DNA from: Psychrilyobacter piezotolerans
Lineage (GTDB): Bacteria; Fusobacteriota; Fusobacteriia; Fusobacteriales; Fusobacteriaceae
Length of the DNA: 41,438 bases
Direction: 5' to 3'
Assembly (NCBI RefSeq): GCF_003391055.1
Contig: NZ_QUAJ01000025.1
Location: forward strand, 1 to 41,438
The notes under the pieces are model-generated. The model worked only from the letters and a program-made list of their open reading frames with translations, did not search any database and was not told where the DNA came from. The stretch's first letter is position 1. Each line of letters starts with the position of its first letter. Shown here one piece after another: positions 8,688 to 16,925 of the stretch. Both the position numbers and the translations under genes were made by a program.

Positions 8688-9677
8688 ATGAAAATAGGAA
8701 AACTGACTGCTTCACAACTAAAACATGTAATTTTTAACAATATAAAGAAGAAAAGAAAGGAATTTTTAAATTCACCGGGAATAGGAGATGACTGTGCCGC
8801 TATAGATTTAGGGGAAAAGGTATGCTATGTCAGCAGCGACCCCATCACCGGTGCAGTTTCTGAGATAGGAAAATTAGCTGTAAATATAACCTGCAATGAT
8901 CTAGCTACTACAGGAGTAGAACCCATGGGTATCATGGTGACTATATTAGCTCCTCCATCTACTAGTGTAGAAGACCTGCAAAAGATCATGGTAGATATGG
9001 AATCTGAATGTACTGTGTTAAATATTGATATCTTAGGAGGACATACAGAGATTACCGATGCTGTAAATAAGATCATAATCTCTGTGACAGGACTAGGATT
9101 CGGTACTAAGGATCACTATGAAGATAGAAAAGAAATTTTAGAGGGAGACATAGTATTACTTACTAAAGGAACCGGAATAGAGGGTACGGCTATCATAGCT
9201 TATGAAAAAGAAGAAGAGTTGAAAGTTATCTTGTCTCAAGATGAAATTAACCATGCAAAATCTATGATGGCCCAGACCAGTGTAGTCAAAGAAGGTCTGT
9301 TGTCTTCACAACTGTCTAAGGGGATGCATGATGTAACTGAAGGGGGGATATTAGGAGCCATCTGGGAGGTTGCAGAACTTTCTAAATTAGGAGTTACTGT
9401 CTACCGTGATCAGTTCAATGTTGCTGAAGTTACCCATAAAATTTGTGATCATTATAAGATCGATCCATTAAAGTTAATTTCCAGCGGTTCCATGCTTATA
9501 GTTGTATCTCCTAAAAATAAAGATGAACTATTGGATAAATTAATATCAAATGAGATCCCTACTTTTGAAATAGGTTATTTTACCCAAAATATCGAGGAAA
9601 AATTTATGTATCACTCTGAAGATCAAAGATCAAATATATCTGAACCGGAAAGTGATGAACTCTATAAAATAGTATAA
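8688..9677 (+). CDS. AIR synthase-related / HypE-like ATP-binding protein
   Basis: 329 aa of the PurM/HypE/ThiL/SelD superfamily. The N-terminal AIRS domain holds the metal and nucleotide motifs PGIGDDCAAID, SSDPITGAV, LAVNITCNDLATTG and LGGHTEIT; the C-terminal domain has GMHDVTEGGILGA and ISSGSMLIVV. It lacks the C-terminal cysteine motif (PRIC type) that true HypE needs for carbamoyl transfer, and ends in EPESDELYKIV. It is therefore a HypE-like stand-alone protein of unknown substrate, and not a hydrogenase maturase by this evidence. No hydrogenase genes are nearby. Followed after 19 bases by a TPR gene, probably co-transcribed. Confidence 0.82.
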   Translation: MKIGKLTASQLKHVIFNNIKKKRKEFLNSPGIGDDCAAIDLGEKVCYVSSDPITGAVSEIGKLAVNITCNDLATTGVEPMGIMVTILAPPSTSVEDLQKIMVDMESECTVLNIDILGGHTEITDAVNKIIISVTGLGFGTKDHYEDRKEILEGDIVLLTKGTGIEGTAIIAYEKEEELKVILSQDEINHAKSMMAQTSVVKEGLLSSQLSKGMHDVTEGGILGAIWEVAELSKLGVTVYRDQFNVAEVTHKICDHYKIDPLKLISSGSMLIVVSPKNKDELLDKLISNEIPTFEIGYFTQNIEEKFMYHSEDQRSNISEPESDELYKIV

Positions 9678-9696
9678 AAATTTAGGAGGTAGCCAG

Positions 9697-10182
9697 ATGA
9701 AGGTATCTATATTAAAAAAAGTAGTTGAACTGAGAAAAAATGGTGAAAAATTAAAGGCCTTAGAAACTATAAAAACCTATCTGAAAGAAAACCCTAACGA
9801 TCCTATAGCTAACTATCAATGTGCTTGGTGTTACGACACATTAGAACAGGAAAAAGAAGCTATCCCTTATTATCTTAAAGCCATTGAAAATGGTCTTTCC
9901 AGCGAGAATCTAGAGGGTGCTTATCTGGGTTTAGGTAGTACCTACCGCTCTATAGGAGAGTATAAAAAATCAGAAGAAATTTTTAAAAAAGCCACGAATG
10001 AATTTCCGGATAATAAGGATTTTAAAGTTTTCTATTCTATGACCCTTTATAATTTAGGTTATCATAAAAAAGCTATGGAGATACTACTAAAGATTATAAG
10101 TGAAACTTCAAATGATACTAAAATTAAAACTTATAAAGATGCTATTTTATTTTATTCTGATAAATTAGATCAAATATTTTAA
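9697..10182 (+). CDS. TPR-repeat protein
   Basis: 161 aa, cytoplasmic, with at least three tetratricopeptide-type helix pairs. Examples are DPIANYQCAWCYDTLEQEKEAIPYY, split across residues 34-58, and LGLGSTYRSIGEYKKSEEIF near 88-107, followed by a third repeat (YNLGYHKKAMEIL). Such proteins act as protein-binding scaffolds; no enzymatic motif is present. AGGAGGT lies upstream of the ATG. It sits between the AIR-synthase-like gene and the TatD remnant, so the ancestral operon was probably a three-gene unit. Confidence 0.8.
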   Translation: MKVSILKKVVELRKNGEKLKALETIKTYLKENPNDPIANYQCAWCYDTLEQEKEAIPYYLKAIENGLSSENLEGAYLGLGSTYRSIGEYKKSEEIFKKATNEFPDNKDFKVFYSMTLYNLGYHKKAMEILLKIISETSNDTKIKTYKDAILFYSDKLDQIF

Positions 10183-10193
10183 AGGAGTACTAT

Positions 10194-10475
10194 ATATATT
10201 ATGATATTCACTGTCATGCTGACAAACTTAGTCCAAAAGAAATAAAAACTGCAATAAAAGAAAATTTGATAATAGGTGCAGTTGGGATGAAGGCAGCCCG
10301 GAAGATCTTAATTTATAAATATTAAACAATCATTATATCTCTATCAGTCCTGAGATCTTGGTGAATAAAGAATATTTGGAGTTTGCTAAAAAAAATACCG
10401 CTAGATATGATCTTACTCGAAAGTGACGGTCCTTGGCAGTATGAGGGTAAACGCGGGCTACTTAGATCAGAATAA
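10194..10475 (+). pseudogene. Decayed TatD-family metallohydrolase gene
   Basis: Two fragments of a TatD-like hydrolase are readable. From 10194 the frame gives YYDIHCHADKLSPKEIK, containing the DxHCH metal motif, and runs to a stop at about 10324. Near 10327 a second piece reads NHYISISPEILVNKEYLEFA. After a shift of one base at an A-run near 10390 it continues as IPLDMILLESDGPWQYEGKR, the typical C-terminal LExDxPW motif, stopping at 10473-10475. The expected start codon is ATA, six bases after AAAGGAG. About 150 central residues are missing compared with a normal 250-aa protein. Lost start, internal deletion and frameshift together indicate a pseudogene. Confidence 0.8.
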
Positions 10476-10480
10476 CAATT

Positions 10481-10518
10481 AAAAAAATGGACTTCTCTCA
10501 GAGAGTCCCATTTTTTTT
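10481..10518. terminator. Bidirectional terminator
   Basis: An imperfect hairpin, TGGACTTCTCT with AGAGAGTCCCA (one bulge on each arm), is flanked by A7 on the left and T8 on the right. It can end the AIR/TPR/TatD unit on + and the amidohydrolase on -. Confidence 0.8.
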
Positions 10519-10565
10519 ATCTGGGAAATTATATTATGTGGTGACAACGTCACGCTGCTTTTTTA

Positions 10566-11666
10566 TTAATCAATAATTTTACCATCTATCATAACCAAAA
10601 CCGGATCTTGAATAGTTATAAAAGGCTTATCTTTCCACACAACCAGGTCTGCATCTTTCCCCTCTTCGATGGAACCAATTCTTTTTTCCACTCCCATCAT
10701 ACGAGCTGGATTTATAGTTACAGCTTCTAAGCCCTTTTCAAAGGTCAGCCCCTTAGAAATTGCTAATCCTACACAAATTGGCAGGTATTGCAATGGGATT
10801 ACAGGAGCATCTGTTATTATGGATATATTCTGATTTTTAGCTAATTTAACTACATTTTCAAACCCTTTTCCCTTTAACTCCATCTTTCCTCTGGCTCCTA
10901 AACTAGGCCCTACTATCAGGTTTCTTTTTTTAGTATGGATATAGTCCAATATATCTGCCCCGCAAGTCACATGATCCAGTGTATATAACAGATCAAATTC
11001 CTCCATAACCCTTATGGCAGAGACTATGTCATCGGCTCTATGAACATGAATTTTTAAGGGTATTTCTTTATTCATTATGGGTTTCATCGCTTCTAATTGA
11101 TGGTCATATTCAGCCTCTTTATCTAAAAAGTACTCTTTGGAAAGTCTCAAAAATTCTCTTAATTTGCTTATAAGACCCATCCTGGTAAGATTATGAACTC
11201 TTTTTGGATTCTCTCCTAAAGCAGCTTTCATAGCAATATATGGATCTACTAATATATCATCTATTGTATCCCCAAAAGTTTTTATACAGGCATACTGCCC
11301 GGCTATGAGATTAGCCGATCCCGGACCGCTTCCACAGGCTGTTATACCGGCTGATCTCGCTTCTGCAAAGGTTATATCTTGAGGATTTATTGCATCTATT
11401 GCTCTCACTTCTGGGGTTATAAAGTTACTTTTCTCATTGTGATCGGCATAAAAAACACCGGCTGAATCAGTTTTTAATCCCAAATGAGTATGGCAGTCAA
11501 CTAAACCAGGGGTCAAATAGTTTCCCTCTATATCGATTATTTCTTCACCTGCTAAGGGAATGATCATTTCCTTACTGATGGTTTTAATCTTATTATCTGC
11601 TATTCTGATAAAATATACCCCTTCATCTATCCCAGAACTCAAAATTCTTGCTTTTGTCAAAATCAA
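10566..11666 (-). CDS. Amidohydrolase (imidazolonepropionase-like)
   Basis: 366-aa cytosolic metal-dependent hydrolase of the amidohydrolase superfamily. It has the first metal motif DCHTHLG near residue 57, KIHVHRADD near 205 and LDHVTCG near 230 as further metal ligands, TDAPVIP near 290 as the catalytic aspartate, and a C-terminal GSIEEGKDADLVVW beta-sandwich signature. Substrate unknown, probably a cyclic amide or dipeptide-like compound. Start choice: TAGGAG lies nine bases before a TTG at 11666; the upstream TTG at 11675 overlaps that ribosome site. No neighbour suggests a pathway. Confidence 0.82.
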   Translation of the reverse strand: MILTKARILSSGIDEGVYFIRIADNKIKTISKEMIIPLAGEEIIDIEGNYLTPGLVDCHTHLGLKTDSAGVFYADHNEKSNFITPEVRAIDAINPQDITFAEARSAGITACGSGPGSANLIAGQYACIKTFGDTIDDILVDPYIAMKAALGENPKRVHNLTRMGLISKLREFLRLSKEYFLDKEAEYDHQLEAMKPIMNKEIPLKIHVHRADDIVSAIRVMEEFDLLYTLDHVTCGADILDYIHTKKRNLIVGPSLGARGKMELKGKGFENVVKLAKNQNISIITDAPVIPLQYLPICVGLAISKGLTFEKGLEAVTINPARMMGVEKRIGSIEEGKDADLVVWKDKPFITIQDPVLVMIDGKIID

Positions 11667-11697
11667 TACTATCAACTCCTACAATTTCATTTCCCCC

Positions 11698-11703
11698 ATT
11701 ATA
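11698..11703 (-). promoter_or_regulatory. -10 box of the amidohydrolase gene
   Basis: A perfect TATAAT on the minus strand lies 31 bases before the TTG start, directly downstream of the ATPase hairpin. No convincing -35 element is visible. Confidence 0.4.
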
Positions 11704-11707
11704 CACT

Positions 11708-11743
11708 AAAAGTCCAGGAATTTTAATTAATTCCCAGACTTTT
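11708..11743. terminator. Hairpin after the P-type ATPase gene
   Basis: AAAAGTC pairs with GACTTTT and, after a small internal loop, GGAATT with AATTCC. The hairpin sits 16 bases past the ATPase stop codon. The U-tract on the minus strand is short, so termination may be partial and the amidohydrolase may receive read-through. Confidence 0.6.
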
Positions 11744-11759
11744 ATTTAGACGCTTTTAA

Positions 11760-14096
11760 TTATTTTTTTAGTATTCTGATAGAGTTAAATATGGCAAGGA
11801 TAGCCACTCCTACATCTGCAAAAATTGCTTCCCACATTGTAGCTTCTCCCATAAGCCCTAATCCCATAACAACCAGCTTTATAACTAAGACTAATATAAT
11901 ATTTTGTGTAACTATCTTTCTAGTGGCTTTTGCAACAACAATTCCATCTACTATCTTTGTGAGTTCATCGGTCATTATAACCACATCAGCAGCTTCTATT
12001 GCAGCATCACTGCCAATTCCTCCCATGGCAACTCCAACGTCAGCACGAGCCAGAACAGGTGCATCATTTATTCCATCCCCTACAAAAATAACATTCCCAT
12101 GGACCTCAGATTGTATTTTTTCAAAGATCTCTACCTTTTGATCGGGTAATAGTCCTGCATAGACTTTATCTATTCCTACTTTATCAGCAATATCAGCAGC
12201 TACCGATTCATTGTCTCCGGTTAACATATATGTTTTTATCCCCAGATCTCTTATAGATGATATTGCTTTTTTTGAGTCGGCCTTCAGTTCATCTGAGATT
12301 ACAAGGTAACCCTTAAATTCATTTTCAACAGCCAGATAAACAATAGTTCCTATTTTATCTGTCTTAGGACAGTCTATCTTATTTGTTTCCATCAATTTAT
12401 GATTTCCTAATAAGATTTTTTTATCCTCTAAAGTTAAACTCACCCCATATCCCTCAATTTCCTTATAATCTTTTACTTTTTCTATCTGAATCTCTTTCCC
12501 ATAAGATTTAACTATACTTTTAGCTATAGGATGGTTGGAATATGCCTCTCCGTAAGCTGATATATACAGGAGTTCTTCTTTTGAAATTTCATTAGCTGCT
12601 ACTTCTGTAACCTTAAAATTTCCTTTAGTGATAGTCCCGGTTTTATCAAATACCACAGCATGAACTTTATTAAGTGCTTCCAGATGATTTCCGCCTTTTA
12701 TTAAGATCCCCTTTTTAGATGCAGCACCGATTCCGCTGAAGAATCCAAGGGGTATAGAGATTATCAGTGCACATGGACAGGAGATAACTAAAAATATCAA
12801 CGCTCTATATAACCACGTATTAAAATCTCCTCCAAATAATGGCGGTATTATCACCGTCACAGCAGCCACAGATACCACTGCCGGGGTATAATATTTAGCA
12901 AATTTAGTTATAAATTTTTCAGTTTCAGCTTTTTTATTGCTGGCATTTTCCACCAATTCCAATATTTTATTTACAGTGGAGTGATAAAAATCTTTCTTTA
13001 CTTCAACTTCTATAACCCCATTTTTATTGATACTGCCGCTCAGTACATTGTCCCCGGATTTAACGTCTACAGGAAGTGCTTCCCCGGTCAATGCAGAGGT
13101 ATCTAGAGCTGCTTTTCCAGATATAATAACCCCATCCAGTGGGATCTTTTCCCCGGGTTTAACCACAATTACTGCCTCTACTTTTACACTTTCAGGTCTT
13201 ACTTTTTTCACTTCATTACCGATCTTTATATTTGCAAAGTCAGGTCTTATGTCCATCAATCCTTCGATAGATTTTCTGGAGTTATTGACTGCTCTTCCCT
13301 GAAAATATTCTCCTATTTGATAAAACAGCATAACTCCGACAGCTTCTGAATGTTCCCCTACAAAGAAGGCCCCGAAGGTTGCAATAGTCATCAGGAAATT
13401 TTCATCGAAGATATTTCCACGGGCTATATTTTTAAATGATCTTAAAACTACTTCTCCACCAGAAACTATATAGGCAAGAACAAGTACAGCTAGTTTAAGT
13501 GTACTGTCTTCTATCCCAAAAGTTCCCAGTAAAAATAAAAATAATGCAATCCCTACTCCGACCTCTTCTTTATAGGTCATACCTTTGTCCGATGTAAGGA
13601 CTTTTTTACTCTCTACATATTCCTCGGTAAAATCTTCTTCCTCTACCTCTAAAATAGCCGTCCCCGGCTCGATCTTATCAGCTAAGATTCTGATCTCCTC
13701 CAAAAACTCATCTCTCTCCCCGGAGAATTCAACCACCAAAGTTTTTTTCATAAAATTTAATGTAGCTTCCGAAACATGGGGAAGCTCATTTATTGCATTT
13801 TCAACCTTGGATGAACAGCCAGCACAGTGCAGGTTTTCTACATTATAGGTAACTTTTGTATTTCTTTTAGTTAAAATTTCTTCAATTACTGTTCCAGGTT
13901 CCAAATTATCTGCCAATTTATTCAACTCCTCCAGAAGGTTTTCTTTTATCTCCTTCAATTCAATGAGTAAAGTTTTTTTCATAAAATTTAAGTTAGCATT
14001 TTCTACATATGGCAATGAACCGACTGCATCTTCTATCTTAGCAGCACAGCCGCCGCAATGCAGGTTTTTTACATTGTATATAATTTCTCTTTTCAT
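11760..14096 (-). CDS. zntA: Zn/Cd/Pb-type P1B ATPase with two HMA domains
   Basis: 778-aa metal-exporting P-type ATPase. There are two N-terminal heavy-metal-associated domains: HCGGC at residues 13-17 and HCAGC near 89. The SALTGE actuator motif follows, then CPC at 440-442 in the transport helix (LVISCPCALIIS). The phosphorylated aspartate is D484 in DKTGTITKG, then NHPIAKS, GDGINDAPVLA, and a last membrane helix with DVGVAILAIFNSIRIL. CPC plus the DxG of the final helix marks the P1B-2 group (Zn2+, Cd2+, Pb2+) rather than copper pumps. Single-gene unit with AAGGGAG before the ATG and twin operator-like sites in its promoter, which fits metal-responsive control. The regulator gene is not in the window. 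Confidence 0.92.
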   Translation of the reverse strand: MKREIIYNVKNLHCGGCAAKIEDAVGSLPYVENANLNFMKKTLLIELKEIKENLLEELNKLADNLEPGTVIEEILTKRNTKVTYNVENLHCAGCSSKVENAINELPHVSEATLNFMKKTLVVEFSGERDEFLEEIRILADKIEPGTAILEVEEEDFTEEYVESKKVLTSDKGMTYKEEVGVGIALFLFLLGTFGIEDSTLKLAVLVLAYIVSGGEVVLRSFKNIARGNIFDENFLMTIATFGAFFVGEHSEAVGVMLFYQIGEYFQGRAVNNSRKSIEGLMDIRPDFANIKIGNEVKKVRPESVKVEAVIVVKPGEKIPLDGVIISGKAALDTSALTGEALPVDVKSGDNVLSGSINKNGVIEVEVKKDFYHSTVNKILELVENASNKKAETEKFITKFAKYYTPAVVSVAAVTVIIPPLFGGDFNTWLYRALIFLVISCPCALIISIPLGFFSGIGAASKKGILIKGGNHLEALNKVHAVVFDKTGTITKGNFKVTEVAANEISKEELLYISAYGEAYSNHPIAKSIVKSYGKEIQIEKVKDYKEIEGYGVSLTLEDKKILLGNHKLMETNKIDCPKTDKIGTIVYLAVENEFKGYLVISDELKADSKKAISSIRDLGIKTYMLTGDNESVAADIADKVGIDKVYAGLLPDQKVEIFEKIQSEVHGNVIFVGDGINDAPVLARADVGVAMGGIGSDAAIEAADVVIMTDELTKIVDGIVVAKATRKIVTQNIILVLVIKLVVMGLGLMGEATMWEAIFADVGVAILAIFNSIRILKK

Positions 14097-14123
14097 AGTT
14101 TTCTCCCTTGAAATAAATTAATG

Positions 14124-14177
14124 TATGAATGTCTACTCACATATTACCTCAAAGTTATATGAATGTCAACTCATGTA
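14124..14177 (-). promoter_or_regulatory. Metal-ATPase promoter with two operator-like repeats
   Basis: On the minus strand TTGACA (14164-14169) and TAATAT (14141-14146) are 17 bases apart. Two near-identical 20-base elements bracket them: TGTGAGTAGACATTCATA (14124-14143) and CATGAGTTGACATTCATA (14158-14177), 34 bases apart. Each contains an imperfect inverted repeat TGAGT-N4-ATTCA like operators of ArsR/SmtB metal sensors. One site covers the -35 box and the other the transcription start, so bound repressor would block the polymerase. Confidence 0.7.
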
Positions 14178-14274
14178 TGAAAAAATATATTTACTATCTT
14201 TGGGAATTTTAAAACACTTTTTTAACTAAGGATATCTTTGCCATTATCTTTAATTCTTTCAATGGTAATTAAAA

Positions 14275-14301
14275 AAAGATCCTAAGAAAATTAGGATCTT
14301 T
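14275..14301 (-). terminator. Terminator of the FUSC gene
   Basis: AAAGATCCTAA and TTAGGATCTTT form an 11-bp stem around a five-base loop. On the minus strand it is followed by a run of seven T, about 90 bases beyond the stop codon of the FUSC gene. Confidence 0.85.
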
Positions 14302-14392
14302 CATTTATAATGGGTCAATAAATTAATACAGCCCCACCTTAAACTTAAGCAAAAAATAGTTTATAATCATACTAGAAAATAAAAATTTCCTT

Positions 14393-16240
14393 TTATATTT
14401 CTTTCCAAAAATAATTTCTATTGTTAAAATTTTCTATATAATGTTTCATCAATTCTAAAATTTCTATTATCATGGTATCATCTATAGAGCTGTCTAATAA
14501 TTCTTCTATTTTTCCCCTGTAGTTTAATATTTCTTCTGAATTCTCTGTTTGTATAGAAACTATAGAGCTTTTTATAAAGTTACTCATTAAAATCAAAACT
14601 TCTATATATTTTTTATCCATATCATTACTTCTTATTCTGGAATATATTAATTTCAATTTATCCATAAACACAAGACTGTCTTTTAGTATCATCTTACTGT
14701 TTTCTTCACCTGCATTTTCTAGATCTTTTATAAGGATATCCCTAAAAATATAACCTCTTACAATATATCCATCTAAATGTTTTTTTTCTTTATTTTTTAA
14801 AAGTTTTACCATTTCATCCAAAAAAACAACATCATTTTCAATCATTCTAATCAATCTTCCTTTTATTATCGATCTATTTCTATCCTTTAGCAAAAATTCT
14901 ACAATAAAGATTATTGCCCCTGCCATAATTGTATATAACATCCTATGCATATAACTATTTTCCGGTGATAGATATGATAAACTCATGAGTACAGCAGTAA
15001 TTGTCGCAAACATTACAACTCCGATAGATGAAACCCTCATTAAAGAAAAAGATAGATACACAGATAATACAGCAATGACCGTTATTCCTTTACCGCTTGG
15101 AAATATTGCAATTATAATACTTACAACTAGTAATCCAAATATTGTTCCTAGGATTCTATCCCAAATTTTCTTTTTAGAATCCATCCCATAAGGCTGTGCT
15201 ATAACTACCATAGTAGTTGGCAGCCAAACTGAGTTAACCATCCCAGATTTTTGAAATATAACTATTCCTATTGTAAAAGTTATTGCAAGCTGTATGGCAT
15301 GCCTCATCCTAGTTGTATTTAGGGACACACTCTCCTTTAGATAATATAGTGTCCTATGATTTTTTTTGTATTTTTCGTCTGAATTTCTCTCTATTTCAGA
15401 GAATAAATTTTTTCTGTTTTTATAGATAACTTTTACTGTGTTCATAGGCAGCTCTAATTTTTCCAAATCTATATCTTTGTTACTTTTTATATCTTTCAAA
15501 AACATTTCAAGCTCCAAGTATTTATTTTGAGTGAAGGGCTCTTTTTTATTTTTTATTCTAAATTTTTCAATAAGTTCATGCAAAGAAAGGACAAATTCAA
15601 AATTCTTTTTTGCCTTTTCATCTCCTAGATATGATCCATAAGAAGTTTTATAGAATTCATTTAAAAAAATTTTGTAGGCTTTCCTTCCTTCTTCCCTTGT
15701 TTTTTGGATATCTATCCCCTTCCTGCAGGACCTCACCTCTTTTATTAGGGAATCCAAATATTCCTCTACAGTTTGTTTCATCTTATCATTGGGACAGCTC
15801 TTCCAAAATATCTGAATATACATATACCCCACTAAAATACCAATCAAAACTCCGGCTAAACTTTTTAGATAATCATTTAGTTCCTTATTAAAAAATGAAT
15901 AGATATAAATATATACGGCTGGAATATGAGCTAAAAATCCCCCCAAGTACTCCTCCAATGAAAAAAAAGCTGTAACACCTACAAATATCAACGTTCCGGC
16001 TACCAAAGCTGCGGTATTGTCTTTAGCAATATACGGTATGAATGCAGCCAGGCTAAAAAGTATCCATAGGTTAATAACCCTGAGAATTATTCTTTTTTTA
16101 TTCAGTCCCTTTAAATTGAAAAGATATCCTCCAATGGCCGATACAGCACTCAAAACTGAGGGTATCCCCCCTAAAAAATGAAAACTTACTCCATAGGCGG
16201 TAGCACCTATAAGGATTATTTTAAACGCATCCCATAGCAT
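14393..16240 (-). CDS. FUSC-family inner-membrane protein (aromatic acid exporter type)
   Basis: 615 aa with the two-block layout of the FUSC/YccS group. A first cluster of hydrophobic helices covers residues 1-150, a long charged cytoplasmic stretch follows, then a second membrane cluster from about 310 to 450 (VWLPTTMVVIAQPYG, RILGTIFGLLVVSI), and finally a helical cytoplasmic tail. Members include efflux components for aromatic carboxylates and cell-envelope proteins. The ATG at 16240 has no ribosome site. A perfect AGGAGGGAT lies 31 bases upstream and an in-frame ATT at 16267 sits at ideal spacing, so the true start may be that rare codon (624 aa). Single gene with its own terminator. Confidence 0.78.
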   Translation of the reverse strand: MLWDAFKIILIGATAYGVSFHFLGGIPSVLSAVSAIGGYLFNLKGLNKKRIILRVINLWILFSLAAFIPYIAKDNTAALVAGTLIFVGVTAFFSLEEYLGGFLAHIPAVYIYIYSFFNKELNDYLKSLAGVLIGILVGYMYIQIFWKSCPNDKMKQTVEEYLDSLIKEVRSCRKGIDIQKTREEGRKAYKIFLNEFYKTSYGSYLGDEKAKKNFEFVLSLHELIEKFRIKNKKEPFTQNKYLELEMFLKDIKSNKDIDLEKLELPMNTVKVIYKNRKNLFSEIERNSDEKYKKNHRTLYYLKESVSLNTTRMRHAIQLAITFTIGIVIFQKSGMVNSVWLPTTMVVIAQPYGMDSKKKIWDRILGTIFGLLVVSIIIAIFPSGKGITVIAVLSVYLSFSLMRVSSIGVVMFATITAVLMSLSYLSPENSYMHRMLYTIMAGAIIFIVEFLLKDRNRSIIKGRLIRMIENDVVFLDEMVKLLKNKEKKHLDGYIVRGYIFRDILIKDLENAGEENSKMILKDSLVFMDKLKLIYSRIRSNDMDKKYIEVLILMSNFIKSSIVSIQTENSEEILNYRGKIEELLDSSIDDTMIIEILELMKHYIENFNNRNYFWKEI

Positions 16241-16503
16241 TAATTTCTTATATAAATTTTTTAAAATTTTAATCCCTCCTTTAGCTGTTTATAAGATCTA
16301 TTTCTGTAAAATCCATTTATTATTATAAAATTTTATCTCTCAAATGTCCATAAAACTTAAGAAAGATAGAAAAATAAATAATAACAAGAGGAATAGGATA
16401 TTTTTATAAAATTTCTAATAATGTAACAATAGTAACAGATAAACCACATTTTTATGAATATGCAAGGGGACACAACCTTTTTAGTAGTTTTAGGGAAGAA
16501 ACT

Positions 16504-16734
16504 TTAAAATGGGTCTGTCTCATATTTTTTTTTGAATTTGTTTTCAAGATCAGTCAAATTTTCTAAATCTTTTTCCAACTGATTTATTTTACTTTTAATA
16601 TTTCCCATTCTTTGGGCTATTTTTTCATTTCTATTTTCAAATTGATAATCTTTTTCTAATCTGTTTAATTCTTTTTCAGCGACTAATTTCCTTGTTTTTC
16701 TTAATTCTTTGATTTCTTCTAACCTGTTAAACAC
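16504..16734 (-). CDS. Small coiled-coil protein of unknown function
   Basis: 76 aa, highly charged, and predicted to be one long amphipathic helix: LEEIKELRKTRKLVAEKELN, then a region near residues 40-65 with regular I/L spacing (KSKINQLEKDLENLTDLENK). No family recognised. Start: GGGAGG lies seven bases before a GTG at 16734; the further upstream TTG (16749) overlaps that site. No hydrophobic segment, so cytoplasmic. It may be a small structural or regulatory partner, but context gives no hint. Confidence 0.62.
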   Translation of the reverse strand: MFNRLEEIKELRKTRKLVAEKELNRLEKDYQFENRNEKIAQRMGNIKSKINQLEKDLENLTDLENKFKKKYETDPF

Positions 16735-16925
16735 AAAACAACCTCCCAAATGTCCTTTCTTAGATTATTCAATTAAAAATTACTTTCCTTTTAAATCTAG
16801 CTCAACTTTTAGCGGTAAATAAAAAAAGGTTTTCAGAATATTTTTATCATTTTTAATATTCAAATTCAAATACTATAATAATTAGACTTTTATTATAGTA
16901 TTTGAAAATTGAATTAATTATGAAT

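Noticed and set aside
10541-10553. GTGAC-AAC-GTCAC inverted repeat downstream of the amidohydrolase
   Set aside because: Short, with no T-run and no promoter around it; chance palindrome or minor part of the terminator region.
11791-12149. Two overlapping + strand frames within the P-type ATPase gene
   Set aside because: They run antisense to conserved ATPase motifs and show low-complexity T/S/I composition.
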